A stretch of 64,000 nt of DNA. Source: Acidobacteriota bacterium (GTDB lineage: Bacteria > Acidobacteriota > Terriglobia > Terriglobales > Acidobacteriaceae). The translations under genes were made by a program, and so were the position numbers. Below, one piece after another: positions 42,741 through 51,817 of this stretch (position 1 is its first letter; each line of letters starts with the position of its first letter). The notes beneath the pieces were generated by a model that worked only from the letters and a program-made list of their open reading frames with translations, was not told where the DNA came from and did not search any database. The stretch is from positions 1-64,000 of the forward strand of contig JANYDG010000030.1 of the NCBI GenBank assembly GCA_025359885.1. The letters run 5' to 3'.

Positions 42741-43343
42741 TTAGCGCGAGCCGCCGGTGAGGATCTGGGTTTGTGCAGGGGCTGTACTGGCGAGGTCGGT
42801 TGTGGATTCAGAGGATGCGGGAGCAGTGAAGAGGCTAGCTGTCTGCTGGTCGGGCTGGGCGATGATCTGGACCTGGTCGCCTACGGCGATGAGGGCGTAG
42901 AACTCTTCGAGATCGGCCCTGGCCATGCGGATGCAGCCGTGGGAGGCTGATTTGCCGATGGATTTGGGCTCGTTGGTGCCGTGAATGCCGTAGCCGGTTT
43001 TGCTGAGGCCCATCCAGCGAGTGCCGACGGGGTTGGTGGGGCCGGGGAGAACGGTGCGGTCGCCGTGGTGGTAGGTGGGGTTTTGGACGCACCGGGCGAT
43101 GGTGAAGGTGCCCTCGGGGCTGGGGGTGGAGGGCTTGCCGACGGCTACGGTGTAGACCTTGCGGAGCTGGCCGTCTTCGACCAGGGCGAGCTTGTGATCC
43201 TGCAGGCTGACGACGATGACGCGGACTGGGATGTGAGCCTGAGCAGGCGCCGGGGCGGGCGTCTGTTGCTGACCTTGCGCTGAGAATGCGACTGCCGATG
43301 CCCATACTGTGAAAGCAAAGCTCGTCATTGACCAGATTTTCAT
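42741..43343 (-). CDS. L,D-transpeptidase (YkuD family)
   Basis: A 200-aa secreted enzyme (signal peptide SFAFTVWASAVAFSAQG) that forms 3-3 peptidoglycan cross-links or attaches proteins to peptidoglycan. The catalytic motif is complete: His121 in GIHGTNEPKSIG, and His135 with nucleophile Cys137 in SASHGCIRMA. The domain opens with VRVIVVSLQDHKLALVEDGQ, the usual YkuD start. The ATG at 43343 gives the signal peptide directly; the 43-residue upstream extension (to 43472) does not look coding. It is the first gene of the minus-strand run to 35009. Confidence 0.92.
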   Translation of the reverse strand: MKIWSMTSFAFTVWASAVAFSAQGQQQTPAPAPAQAHIPVRVIVVSLQDHKLALVEDGQLRKVYTVAVGKPSTPSPEGTFTIARCVQNPTYHHGDRTVLPGPTNPVGTRWMGLSKTGYGIHGTNEPKSIGKSASHGCIRMARADLEEFYALIAVGDQVQIIAQPDQQTASLFTAPASSESTTDLASTAPAQTQILTGGSR

Positions 43344-43649
43344 TTTTCCATCTCTCCGTGGCTCAAGCGCCTGTGCCCCGGAGTAGTGCAAGGGATTGGC
43401 CAAATCAAGTGAATTGAAAACAAAGGGGTTATGGCTCTTGATCGGGCGGACGTTGTGGCAGTGGAAACACACTGTGCCTGAGGTGACACAGGTCGCGGAA
43501 GGAGAAGCTCATCTTTCAAAACGAAGTAGAGTTTCACCCGAAAAAGCCCGATAGAGACTTTATGGAGAGCGGCAAAGAGAACGGCAAACAATCGTCGGAC
43601 CTTCGTCCTCAACCTTTGCCTGCTCTGTTGTCGCTTCCGAGAGGTCTGT
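43344..43649. other. Divergent intergenic region (306 bp)
   Basis: It separates the L,D-transpeptidase gene (minus) from the giant secreted protein gene (plus). It holds an interrupted inverted repeat CTGTG...CACAG near 43473-43491 and AT-richer stretches near 43408-43425 and 43530-43560, where promoters are likely. A 31-codon open frame at 43562-43657 lacks a ribosome site and is not called. Confidence 0.5.
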
Positions 43650-46600
43650 GTGATTGACGAGTTTTCGCTGCGAGCTACTTCCCGTGCGACGGTCCGCCGG
43701 GTGCGCTCTTTGATTCCCGTTTCCTGCCTGATCACGGTATTTGCATTGCCGGTTTCAGGGGGGGCGCAATCGATCGCCTTTACGGGTGTGCAAACGCAGG
43801 TGATTGGCTCAGGGGCGAATTTGAACGGCACTTACGGCGTGGCTGCAGACGCGGCGGGCAATCTCTATGTGACGGATAGTGGCAATAGCCAGGTGGTGAA
43901 ATTTGGGGCTGGCGGGGCAGTGCCGACGACGTTAGGGACGGGTTTGAGTTTCCCGAGCGGCGTGGCGGTGGACGTGGCGGGGAATGTCTACATCGCTGAC
44001 ACGGGCAACAACCGGGTGGTTGAGGTGCCAGTCGGGGGCGGGGCGCAGATCACGATTGGCTCCGGATTCAGCTATCCGACCGGAGTTGCGGTGGACCCGA
44101 GCGGCAATATTATCGTGGCTGATTCGAACAATGGCCGGATCATGTCAGTGCCACCGCCGCCATCGGTGGCTGCGCCAACGCTGATCCTGGGCGGTTTGAG
44201 CTATCCGGAGGTCGCCGTATACGACACTGCCGCGGGTGGCTACCTGATTGCGGATTCAGGGAACAACCGGGTCATCCGCGTGAATGGCGGCCAGGTGACC
44301 GTGATTGGGAGCGGATTCAATTACCCGTCGGGCGTGGTGGTTGACAATGCTGGCAACATCTATGTGGCTGACAGCGGCAACGGGCAGGTGGTGGAGGTGC
44401 CGTGGGGTGGTGGGGCGCAATATGCGATTGGGTCAGGATTCACCAGCCCGGCGGCGCTTTCACTGGATTTCAACGGGAACCTGTATGTGGCGGACTCGAG
44501 CGCCAGCACGGTTACACAGGAAATGATGGGCGCGGTTCGCTTTCAGGGTGGGAATGCCTGCCCGGGCTATACATGCTCTGGTGTGGGCGCGACGCTGAAC
44601 TTCCAGCTGACGAATGCGTCCACTTACGACTCAGTGAAGACGCTGACTGGGGGTGCGCCGAATGGCGACTTCTACCAGTCCTCTAAATTAACGTGCACGG
44701 CACCGGTGAGTGGAATTTCGACATGTACTTCGCAAATCTCGTTCTATCCCTCGGTGCCTGGGTTGCGAGCTGGCGTTTTCCAGATTGGATTGGCGGGGGC
44801 GACGCTGGTTTCGGTGCCGCTGTACGGGATTGGGCAGGGGCCTCAGGTTGCGTTCAACTCGAGCGCTCGTGCATCGCTTGAACATGGCAGCGTGCCGAGT
44901 GGCGTCGTGGTGGACGCTGCGGGGAACCTGTACTACAGCTCTGAGCTGGGCGGGGCGGTGTACGAGTTGGCGGCTGGCAGCGGGACGCCGACCAGCTTGC
45001 TGGCTGGTACGTTTTCAAGCCCCTGGGACCTGGCCCTTGATGGCGCTGGCAACCTTTATGTAGCGGATAGCGGCATCCAGCAGGTGATGCGTCTGAGCGG
45101 GCTGAATACGGCAAAAATCACGGCGACGCCGATTGCGCCCGGTTCCTTTCCCCAGGCGGTTGCTGTGAAAGTGGACGGAGCCGGCAACGTATACGTGGTG
45201 GATATTCAGAAGGGATTGCTCAAAGTTCCCTCAGAGGGAGGCGTGCCGATTTCTCTGAATCCGACCTATACCGGCAGTTTATTGGCCCTGGATAGCGCGG
45301 GCAATCTTTTCGTTGAGTCGGATTCGGGCCGGGGAGTGATGGAACTGCCGGCGGGCGGTGGTGCGCCGGTCACCGTCGCGAGCGGGTTTCAAGGTGCCCA
45401 AAAAGCCGTCGTGGATGCAGCCGGCGATGTTTACGTGGCCGACTCCGTTGCCGGCAACATTGTCGAGATTCTGCCGGGTGGTGCGCAGGTCACTTTGATG
45501 AGTGGGCTGAATGAACCGGACAGCGTGGCGATGGATGCGGCGGGCAACATTTTCTTCTCGGATAACAGTGGGCAAATCTGGAAGAATCCGCGGCTGACGC
45601 TGCCGGCGATCGACTTTGGATCGGCAGTGGTGAACACGCCCAATTCGAATACGCCGCAGACGATTGGGGTTGCCAACATCGGCAACCAGCCGCTGATGCT
45701 TGTGAGCTTCACCTTTCCGATGGATTTTCCGATGGGGGCGGGCAGCAACGCCTGCGCGAACGGCGCGAGCCTGAACGGAGGACAGAGTTGCGACCTGGAT
45801 ATTGAGTTTCAGCCGACACAGGCGGGTACGTTGCTGGAAAATCTGGGGCTGGTCGACAATTCGATCAATGGAGCAGGAGCTGTGCAGTCGATTCCCTTGA
45901 CCGGAATTGCTCAGCAGGCGCAGTCCATCATTTTTCCGGCCTTGCGGAACGTGACGTTTGGAGTTGCCCCCATTACGCTGACGGCGTCGGCGCCTGGCGG
46001 GCCGGCGAGCTTTACAGTTACGGGGCCAGCAACGGTTTCGGGCACCATGCTGACCATTACCGGGGTTGGCATGGTGACGGTGAGGGCGAGCCAGGGAGGG
46101 AATGGCAGTTATATTGCTGCGCCTGATGTTGTACGCAGCTTCATTGTGGATCAATCCGCGGGTAGTTTTACGGTTGGAGCGAAGTCTTCGGCGCTGCCGG
46201 TGACCTTTATGGTTGCCTCGGCGGTAACGCTGGGCAAGCCCTTGGTGGTGACTCAGGGAGCGGTCGGCATGGACTTTACGGATGCTGGAACGGGGACCTG
46301 TGTGTCTGGGGCGACTTTGGCGGCTGGGGCGACGTGCACGGTCAATGTGTTTTTTGCGCCGAAATACCCTGGTCAGCGGATGGGCGCGGTGCAACTGTTT
46401 GATCACGCGGGCAACCTGCTGGGTACTCAGTTCCTGCCGGGGATTGGTGTGGCACCCCAGGCCGAGTTGCTGCCGGCGGTGCAGAAGCCGGTCACCTACA
46501 ATCCAGCCGCGAGCACGAGTTTTGCCAATGTGAACCGGGTTGCGGTGGACGGAGCCGGCAATCTATATGTAGCCGGAGGGGGCAGCTCGGGCATCGTCAA

Positions 46601-49600
46601 GATTCCCGCGACACCGGCCGGGGTCAGTATTCCTGTTCCGGTGACATTCAATGCAGGGGGCCAGGGAATTGACGGGCTCTCGGGAGATATAGCGGTCGAT
46701 GGCGCAGGGGACCTATTCGTTGAGGACTATGGCATGGTGATGGAGAAGCATGCCGGAGGAGGGTCTGACACATTTCTGGGGAACAATCTCAGCTCTGTCA
46801 GGGGCCTGACGGTCGATGGCGCGGGAACGGTGTACGTGAGCAGCGGGACAAACATCACCGAGATACCGGCGGACGGTGGAGCGCAGGCGAACCTGGATAT
46901 TTTGTCGAAGCTGCCGGGCGGTCTGGCGTTGCCAACCAGCCTGGCCGTGGACAGCGTGGGTAACCTGTACATTCTGGACGCCGGAAGTCTTCAATTGTGG
47001 GAGATTCCGGTGAACGGCGGCCCGGCTATCCTGATTTCAGCGCTCCCGAATCCAGCTGATGGATCGATTGCCGTGGACGCAGCCGGTGATGTTTTCTATG
47101 TGAGCCAGACGTCGGTCACGGAGTTCTCTGGTGGGGTTGCGTATACGCTGGCCTCGAACCTGCAGCAAGGCAGGGGAGTTGCACTGGACGGCGCGGGCAA
47201 TCTTTATGTCGCAGACTCCAACGCGAGTACGGTGACGCACTTCAGTCTCGGACAAGCCGTTGCGCAGGGCTTTGCGAACAGCGATATCGGTGCGGTGAGC
47301 ATCGACAGCCCGAGGACGGTTCAGTTTGCGAATATTGGCAACCAGGCGATGACAGTGACGAGTATCGCCGCTCCTGAAGACTTCCCGGCGGATGCATCGG
47401 CAGGGACCTGCGCGGGGCTGAACACACTGCAAGCGGGTGCATCCTGCACTCTGAATGTTGACTTCAAACCAGCGAGCTCTGGGGCCAAGTCTGAAAGCGT
47501 CACCTTTAACGACAATTCGAACGGGGTGAAGGGTGCCACGCAACGGTTGACGGTAACGGGAACAGGAAGGATTGCGCAGGTGATCACCTTGACTGGCTTT
47601 CCCTCCAGCCTGGTTTACAAGCCCGGCAACACGCTTACGCTCAATGCCGCGGGGGGAATGTCGGGGAATCCTGTAACGCTGGCGATTACGGGCGGGACGG
47701 CGACCCTGACCGGAAACCTGCTGAGCAACATGGCCGCCGGGCAGCTGAGTATTACGGCGAACCAGACCGGGAATGAGAGCTATAGCGCAGCCAAGCCCCT
47801 GACCGAGGTGGCAGTGATTGCCAAAGCGACCCCGACTCTGAGCTGGGCGACGCCGGCGTCGATTCAGTACCTGACGCCACTGAGCGCCGCGCAGCTCAAT
47901 GCCACGGCTTCGGTGCCGGGGACGGTGACATACAGTCCCGAACTGGGTTCGGTGCTCCCGGCCGGAGTTCATACTCTTTCGGCCACATTTACCCCAACGG
48001 ATGCTTCGAACTACAACCTGGCGACGGCCTCTGTGCAGATCACGGTTACCAGGACTTCTCCCACGGTTCTCTGGTCCAGTCCGGGATCGATTACTTACGG
48101 GACGTTGCTGAGTTCAACGCAACTGAATGCGTCAGCCGGGGTACCAGGAAGCTTTGTGTACACGCCTGCGGCAGGCGCCAGGTTAACGGCGGGGACGCAC
48201 GCGCTCTCTGTCGCATTCACGCCGACGGACAGCACGAACTTTAACGTGGTGACGTTGAGTTGCCAGATTGTGGTCTTTCAGGCGGTGCCGGTGATTAACT
48301 GGCCGACGCCTGCGGCTATCTCTTTCGGCAAGGCGCTTACCACCAGCCAGCTCAACGCAACTGCGAACGTTGCTGGAACCTTGACCTACACCCCGGCTCC
48401 TGGAGCGGTGTTGGCTGCGGGGACGCAGACGTTGAACGTCAAATTTGTGCCCACCGATAGCACTGATTACATGGCGCAGTCGGCTTTCGTTTCGCTGGTA
48501 GTCGAAAAGGCTACGCCTGTCGTGAATTGGGCTACACCGACTGCGATCACATATGGGACGGGATTGAGTGCGACACAACTGAACGCGACCTCTTCAGTAG
48601 CCGGTACCTACCAGTACATTCCGGCGCTGGGGACAGTGCTCATTGCGGGAACTCAGACTTTGACGGTGAATTTTACGCCGACGGATTTGGTGGATTATCT
48701 GCCCAGACAAACGACGGTCACCGTGCAGGTGAAAAAGGCGACGCCTGTGGTGACCTGGGCTGCGCCGGCGGCGATCTCCTATGGAACGCCGTTGAGTGCG
48801 ACCCAGCTGAATGCTTCGGCCGCAGTTGCTGGAAGCCTGGTTTACACTCCGCTGGCTGGAGTGGTGCTGGCGCCGGGAGCGCGGACGCTTTCGGTGACGT
48901 TTACGCCGACGGATAAGAAGGATTATGTTCCGGTGACGACGACGGTGGTGGAGACGGTCAACAAGGCGGTGCTGACGGTGACGGCGAATAACCTAACCAA
49001 GGGGTATGGCGCGGCGCTTCCGAACCTGGGTTACGCTATAACCGGCTTTGTGAATGGGGACATTGCCGTTCACGCATATTCTGGTTCTCCCAGCGTGACG
49101 GCGACGGCCAAGGCCAATTCGCCAGCCGGGAGCTACCCCATCACTCCGGCTATCGGCACACTGGCCTCGTCGAATTACACGTTCAAATTTGTGCCCGGAG
49201 CGCTTGTGATCAGCAAGGGGATGCTTACTTTTACGGCGAGCAGCCTCAACGAAGTCTATGGGTCGGCGCTGCCAACACTGACGGAGTCGATAGTTGGATA
49301 CGTGAATGGAGACACGGCACTGACGGCCTTTACCGGTTCGACGGCACTGGCAACGACGGCAAGGGCGAAATCTGGAGTGGGTGTTTATCCCATTACACCG
49401 GCAATCGGAACTGCGGTTTCGACGAACTACACGTTCAAGTTCGTGCCCGGCACGCTGACCGTGACGAGGGCGGTGCTGACAGTGACGGCTCTGAACCGGG
49501 CCAAGATCTACGGCGCAACGGTGCCCGGCCTGGGCTACGCCATCACCGGCCTGGTCAACGGGGATCTGCTGATTCACTCGACGACGGGTGCGCCAAGCTT

Positions 49601-50222
49601 GACGACGACAGCGTTGGCGACGTCAGCGGTTGGCAACTATTCGATCACTGCTGCTGCGGGAACGCTTGCTGCCAGCAATTACAGCTTCAGCTTTGTCGCA
49701 GGGACGCTCTCTGTGACGAAGGCTGTGCTTACCTTGGCGGCGACGAATGTCAGCGTGGTCTATAACCAGCCGCTTCCAGCGTTGACGTACTCCGTGACTG
49801 GATTTGTGAATGCGGATACGGCGGCGGTACTGAGCGGTGCGGTGGTGGAGACGACAACGGCTGTGGTCGGCTCTGCTCTGGGCAGTTACCCGATTACGCT
49901 GGCTCAGGGGACTCTGACGGCGTCGAATTACAGCTTTGTGCTGAAGAACGGGACTTTGGTTGTGAAGGCCATCGGGACGGTTGCGACGCCGACCTTCAAA
50001 CCAGCCGGGGGAACGTACAAGGGGGCGCAGAGCATCACGATTACAGATACGACGCCAGGGGCAGTGCTGTATTACACGGTCGATGGGACGGTGCCGACGA
50101 CTGGGTCAACGAAGTACGCAGGACCGGTGGCGGTTTCAGCGACTGAGACGATCACGGTGTTGGGTACCTCAGCAGGGTACACGCCGAGCGCGGTTGCGAG
50201 GGCTGCCTACGTGATTCAATAG
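43650..50222 (+). CDS. Giant secreted mosaic protein: NHL repeats, Ig-like and MBG domains, CHB_HEX_C
   Basis: A 2190-aa protein from the GTG at 43650 (GAGAGG seven bases upstream) with a signal peptide ending near SGGAQS. NHL-type beta-propeller blades (VDxAGNVYIADTGNNRVVEVP pattern) fill about residues 45-290, 400-650 and 955-1200. They alternate with choice-of-anchor/HYDIN-like Ig domains (NIGNQPLMLVSF...CDLDIEFQPTQAG). Five tandem Ig-like modules of about 75 residues (TPTLSWATPASIQY...LNATASVPGTVTYSPELG) span about 1394-1770. Four MBG modules (ANNLTKGYGAALPNLGY) span about 1770-2106. A chitobiase C-terminal-like domain ends it (TPGAVLYYTVDGTVPTTGST). It is probably an extracellular or cell-surface protein for adhesion or polymer binding; no catalytic domain is seen. 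Confidence 0.9.
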   Translation: MIDEFSLRATSRATVRRVRSLIPVSCLITVFALPVSGGAQSIAFTGVQTQVIGSGANLNGTYGVAADAAGNLYVTDSGNSQVVKFGAGGAVPTTLGTGLSFPSGVAVDVAGNVYIADTGNNRVVEVPVGGGAQITIGSGFSYPTGVAVDPSGNIIVADSNNGRIMSVPPPPSVAAPTLILGGLSYPEVAVYDTAAGGYLIADSGNNRVIRVNGGQVTVIGSGFNYPSGVVVDNAGNIYVADSGNGQVVEVPWGGGAQYAIGSGFTSPAALSLDFNGNLYVADSSASTVTQEMMGAVRFQGGNACPGYTCSGVGATLNFQLTNASTYDSVKTLTGGAPNGDFYQSSKLTCTAPVSGISTCTSQISFYPSVPGLRAGVFQIGLAGATLVSVPLYGIGQGPQVAFNSSARASLEHGSVPSGVVVDAAGNLYYSSELGGAVYELAAGSGTPTSLLAGTFSSPWDLALDGAGNLYVADSGIQQVMRLSGLNTAKITATPIAPGSFPQAVAVKVDGAGNVYVVDIQKGLLKVPSEGGVPISLNPTYTGSLLALDSAGNLFVESDSGRGVMELPAGGGAPVTVASGFQGAQKAVVDAAGDVYVADSVAGNIVEILPGGAQVTLMSGLNEPDSVAMDAAGNIFFSDNSGQIWKNPRLTLPAIDFGSAVVNTPNSNTPQTIGVANIGNQPLMLVSFTFPMDFPMGAGSNACANGASLNGGQSCDLDIEFQPTQAGTLLENLGLVDNSINGAGAVQSIPLTGIAQQAQSIIFPALRNVTFGVAPITLTASAPGGPASFTVTGPATVSGTMLTITGVGMVTVRASQGGNGSYIAAPDVVRSFIVDQSAGSFTVGAKSSALPVTFMVASAVTLGKPLVVTQGAVGMDFTDAGTGTCVSGATLAAGATCTVNVFFAPKYPGQRMGAVQLFDHAGNLLGTQFLPGIGVAPQAELLPAVQKPVTYNPAASTSFANVNRVAVDGAGNLYVAGGGSSGIVKIPATPAGVSIPVPVTFNAGGQGIDGLSGDIAVDGAGDLFVEDYGMVMEKHAGGGSDTFLGNNLSSVRGLTVDGAGTVYVSSGTNITEIPADGGAQANLDILSKLPGGLALPTSLAVDSVGNLYILDAGSLQLWEIPVNGGPAILISALPNPADGSIAVDAAGDVFYVSQTSVTEFSGGVAYTLASNLQQGRGVALDGAGNLYVADSNASTVTHFSLGQAVAQGFANSDIGAVSIDSPRTVQFANIGNQAMTVTSIAAPEDFPADASAGTCAGLNTLQAGASCTLNVDFKPASSGAKSESVTFNDNSNGVKGATQRLTVTGTGRIAQVITLTGFPSSLVYKPGNTLTLNAAGGMSGNPVTLAITGGTATLTGNLLSNMAAGQLSITANQTGNESYSAAKPLTEVAVIAKATPTLSWATPASIQYLTPLSAAQLNATASVPGTVTYSPELGSVLPAGVHTLSATFTPTDASNYNLATASVQITVTRTSPTVLWSSPGSITYGTLLSSTQLNASAGVPGSFVYTPAAGARLTAGTHALSVAFTPTDSTNFNVVTLSCQIVVFQAVPVINWPTPAAISFGKALTTSQLNATANVAGTLTYTPAPGAVLAAGTQTLNVKFVPTDSTDYMAQSAFVSLVVEKATPVVNWATPTAITYGTGLSATQLNATSSVAGTYQYIPALGTVLIAGTQTLTVNFTPTDLVDYLPRQTTVTVQVKKATPVVTWAAPAAISYGTPLSATQLNASAAVAGSLVYTPLAGVVLAPGARTLSVTFTPTDKKDYVPVTTTVVETVNKAVLTVTANNLTKGYGAALPNLGYAITGFVNGDIAVHAYSGSPSVTATAKANSPAGSYPITPAIGTLASSNYTFKFVPGALVISKGMLTFTASSLNEVYGSALPTLTESIVGYVNGDTALTAFTGSTALATTARAKSGVGVYPITPAIGTAVSTNYTFKFVPGTLTVTRAVLTVTALNRAKIYGATVPGLGYAITGLVNGDLLIHSTTGAPSLTTTALATSAVGNYSITAAAGTLAASNYSFSFVAGTLSVTKAVLTLAATNVSVVYNQPLPALTYSVTGFVNADTAAVLSGAVVETTTAVVGSALGSYPITLAQGTLTASNYSFVLKNGTLVVKAIGTVATPTFKPAGGTYKGAQSITITDTTPGAVLYYTVDGTVPTTGSTKYAGPVAVSATETITVLGTSAGYTPSAVARAAYVIQ

Positions 50223-50235
50223 CGGGCGAGCCGGG

Positions 50236-51813
50236 CTATGGATTGGTGCTGGCGGATGCGGGATGGGGCAGGGCCCAGGCGAAGAGCAGGCCGCCGGAGC
50301 TGGTGAGGATGTATTGCCGGCCGTCGAGCTCGTAGGTAATGGGCGAACTTTCCATGGGTTCGCCAGTGCCTGCGTGCCACAGGGTTTTGCCGTCAGCGGT
50401 TCTGAGGGCGAGCAGATTACCCTCAGCATCCCCGGTAATGGTGACGCCTGAATCGGTGGTGAGGACGCCAGCGCCGGAGCCGTCGTCGCCGACTTCGTGG
50501 GACCAGCGGATCTTGCCGGTCTGATAGTCGATGGCTTCGATGACTCCCTTGCCCCAGAGGCCGTAGTCTGCCCCGGCCCAGCCATAGGTGCCGTCAGCTG
50601 GTTTGGCGAAGTAGAGACTCCAGCTTGGGTGTGCATCCACGATGAAGAGGCCGGTCTGGGGGTCAAAGCTGGGAGCACGGAAGTTGGTCATGCCACCTTC
50701 ATCGGGGGCGATGAGGCGGCCGTCTGGCTTTGGCTCTTTGTCCGGATTGGGGATGGGACGGCCTTGTGAGTCGAGACCAGTGGCCCAGTTGGTGGGGCCG
50801 TAGGTGGTGGTGAGAAGGCTCTTGCCGGTGGTGCGGTCGAGGACAAAAAAGTAGCCGTTGCGCGAGGTCTGCATGAGCATCTTGCGGGGTTGGCCGTGGA
50901 AGTCGGCGTCGACCAGGACGGGGGTTTCGACGGCGTCCCAGTCGTGAGTGTCGTGCGGGGAGGCTTGGAATCCCCAGACCAGGTTGCCGGTATCGGGATT
51001 GAGGGCGACGATGCTGCAGGTCCACGGATTGTCGCCGGGACGGGAGCCGCCGCTGAGGACGGGAGTGGGGTTACCGGTGCCCCAGTAGATGAGGTTGAGC
51101 TCGGGGTCGTAGGTACCGGTCATCCAGGTCATGCCGCCAGTGGTGGAGTTGGGGGTGCCGGCGGGCGGGGTACTGTTCCACTGCCACTGGGTTTCACCGG
51201 TCTCTGGGTCAAAGGAGCGCAGGTAGCCGGTGAGGTTGTCGAAGTCTCCGGAGACGCCGACGATGACATGGGCTCGCCCTTCTTTTTGCACAATGAGCGG
51301 GGACATGGTGGTCCAGTAGCCCTTGGTAACGTCCGCGATTTCTTTGGTCCAGCGGACGGAGCCGTCTTTGGCATTGAGCGAGATGAGGTGGGCATCGGGG
51401 GTGGTGTAGAAGAGCCAGCCTTTGATCATGGCCACGCCGCGATGGCCGATGTGCAGGCCCTGAGTGGTGGGATGGTCGTAATGCCATAGCTGGTGGCCGG
51501 AGCGGGCATCAACTGCCCAGATGTGGTCAGGGACGGAGAAGTAGAGGACGCCATCGACGAGCAGCGGCGAGGATTTGATCTGAGCCTGCTGGCGGGTCTG
51601 GAAGGCCCACGCCATGCTGAGGCTGCCGACATTGGCTGGCGTGATCTGGGTAAGCGGGCTGTGGCGCCTGCCGGAGTAGTCGCCGTGGTAGTTGGGCCAA
51701 CTATCGTGGGCGGGGTGCAGGATCTGATTGATTTCGAGGTTTTGTGCGCCAAGGGAGAGAGGCCCGAGCAGGAGCAGGGCGGCGAGGGTCGAGGCTGTTT
51801 TGAGCCTTTTCAT
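50236..51813 (-). CDS. PQQ-dependent dehydrogenase-like beta-propeller, copy 2
   Basis: A 525-aa periplasmic protein (signal peptide ASTLAALLLLGPLSLGAQN). It is an eight-bladed quinoprotein propeller with repeated Trp-docking motifs (DHIWAVDARSGHQLWHYDH; DAHLISLNAKDGSVRWTKEI; CSIVALNPDTGNLVWGF). The region SPHDTHDWDAVETP matches the catalytic/Ca-binding Asp segment of PQQ alcohol dehydrogenases. The adjacent Cys-Cys disulfide of methanol dehydrogenase and any heme domain are absent. The ATG at 51813 follows the stop of copy 1 by 4 bp. It closely resembles copy 1, indicating tandem duplication. Substrate is unknown, perhaps an alcohol or sugar. Electrons probably pass to the neighbouring cytochrome. 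Confidence 0.88.
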   Translation of the reverse strand: MKRLKTASTLAALLLLGPLSLGAQNLEINQILHPAHDSWPNYHGDYSGRRHSPLTQITPANVGSLSMAWAFQTRQQAQIKSSPLLVDGVLYFSVPDHIWAVDARSGHQLWHYDHPTTQGLHIGHRGVAMIKGWLFYTTPDAHLISLNAKDGSVRWTKEIADVTKGYWTTMSPLIVQKEGRAHVIVGVSGDFDNLTGYLRSFDPETGETQWQWNSTPPAGTPNSTTGGMTWMTGTYDPELNLIYWGTGNPTPVLSGGSRPGDNPWTCSIVALNPDTGNLVWGFQASPHDTHDWDAVETPVLVDADFHGQPRKMLMQTSRNGYFFVLDRTTGKSLLTTTYGPTNWATGLDSQGRPIPNPDKEPKPDGRLIAPDEGGMTNFRAPSFDPQTGLFIVDAHPSWSLYFAKPADGTYGWAGADYGLWGKGVIEAIDYQTGKIRWSHEVGDDGSGAGVLTTDSGVTITGDAEGNLLALRTADGKTLWHAGTGEPMESSPITYELDGRQYILTSSGGLLFAWALPHPASASTNP

Positions 51814-51817
51814 TGGA

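Noticed and set aside
43562-43657. 31-codon plus-strand small ORF overlapping the giant gene start
   Set aside because: No ribosome site and no membrane or leader-like features; likely chance.
45279-46406. 375-codon minus-strand open frame
   Set aside because: Arg/His/Gln-rich shadow of the giant secreted protein gene.
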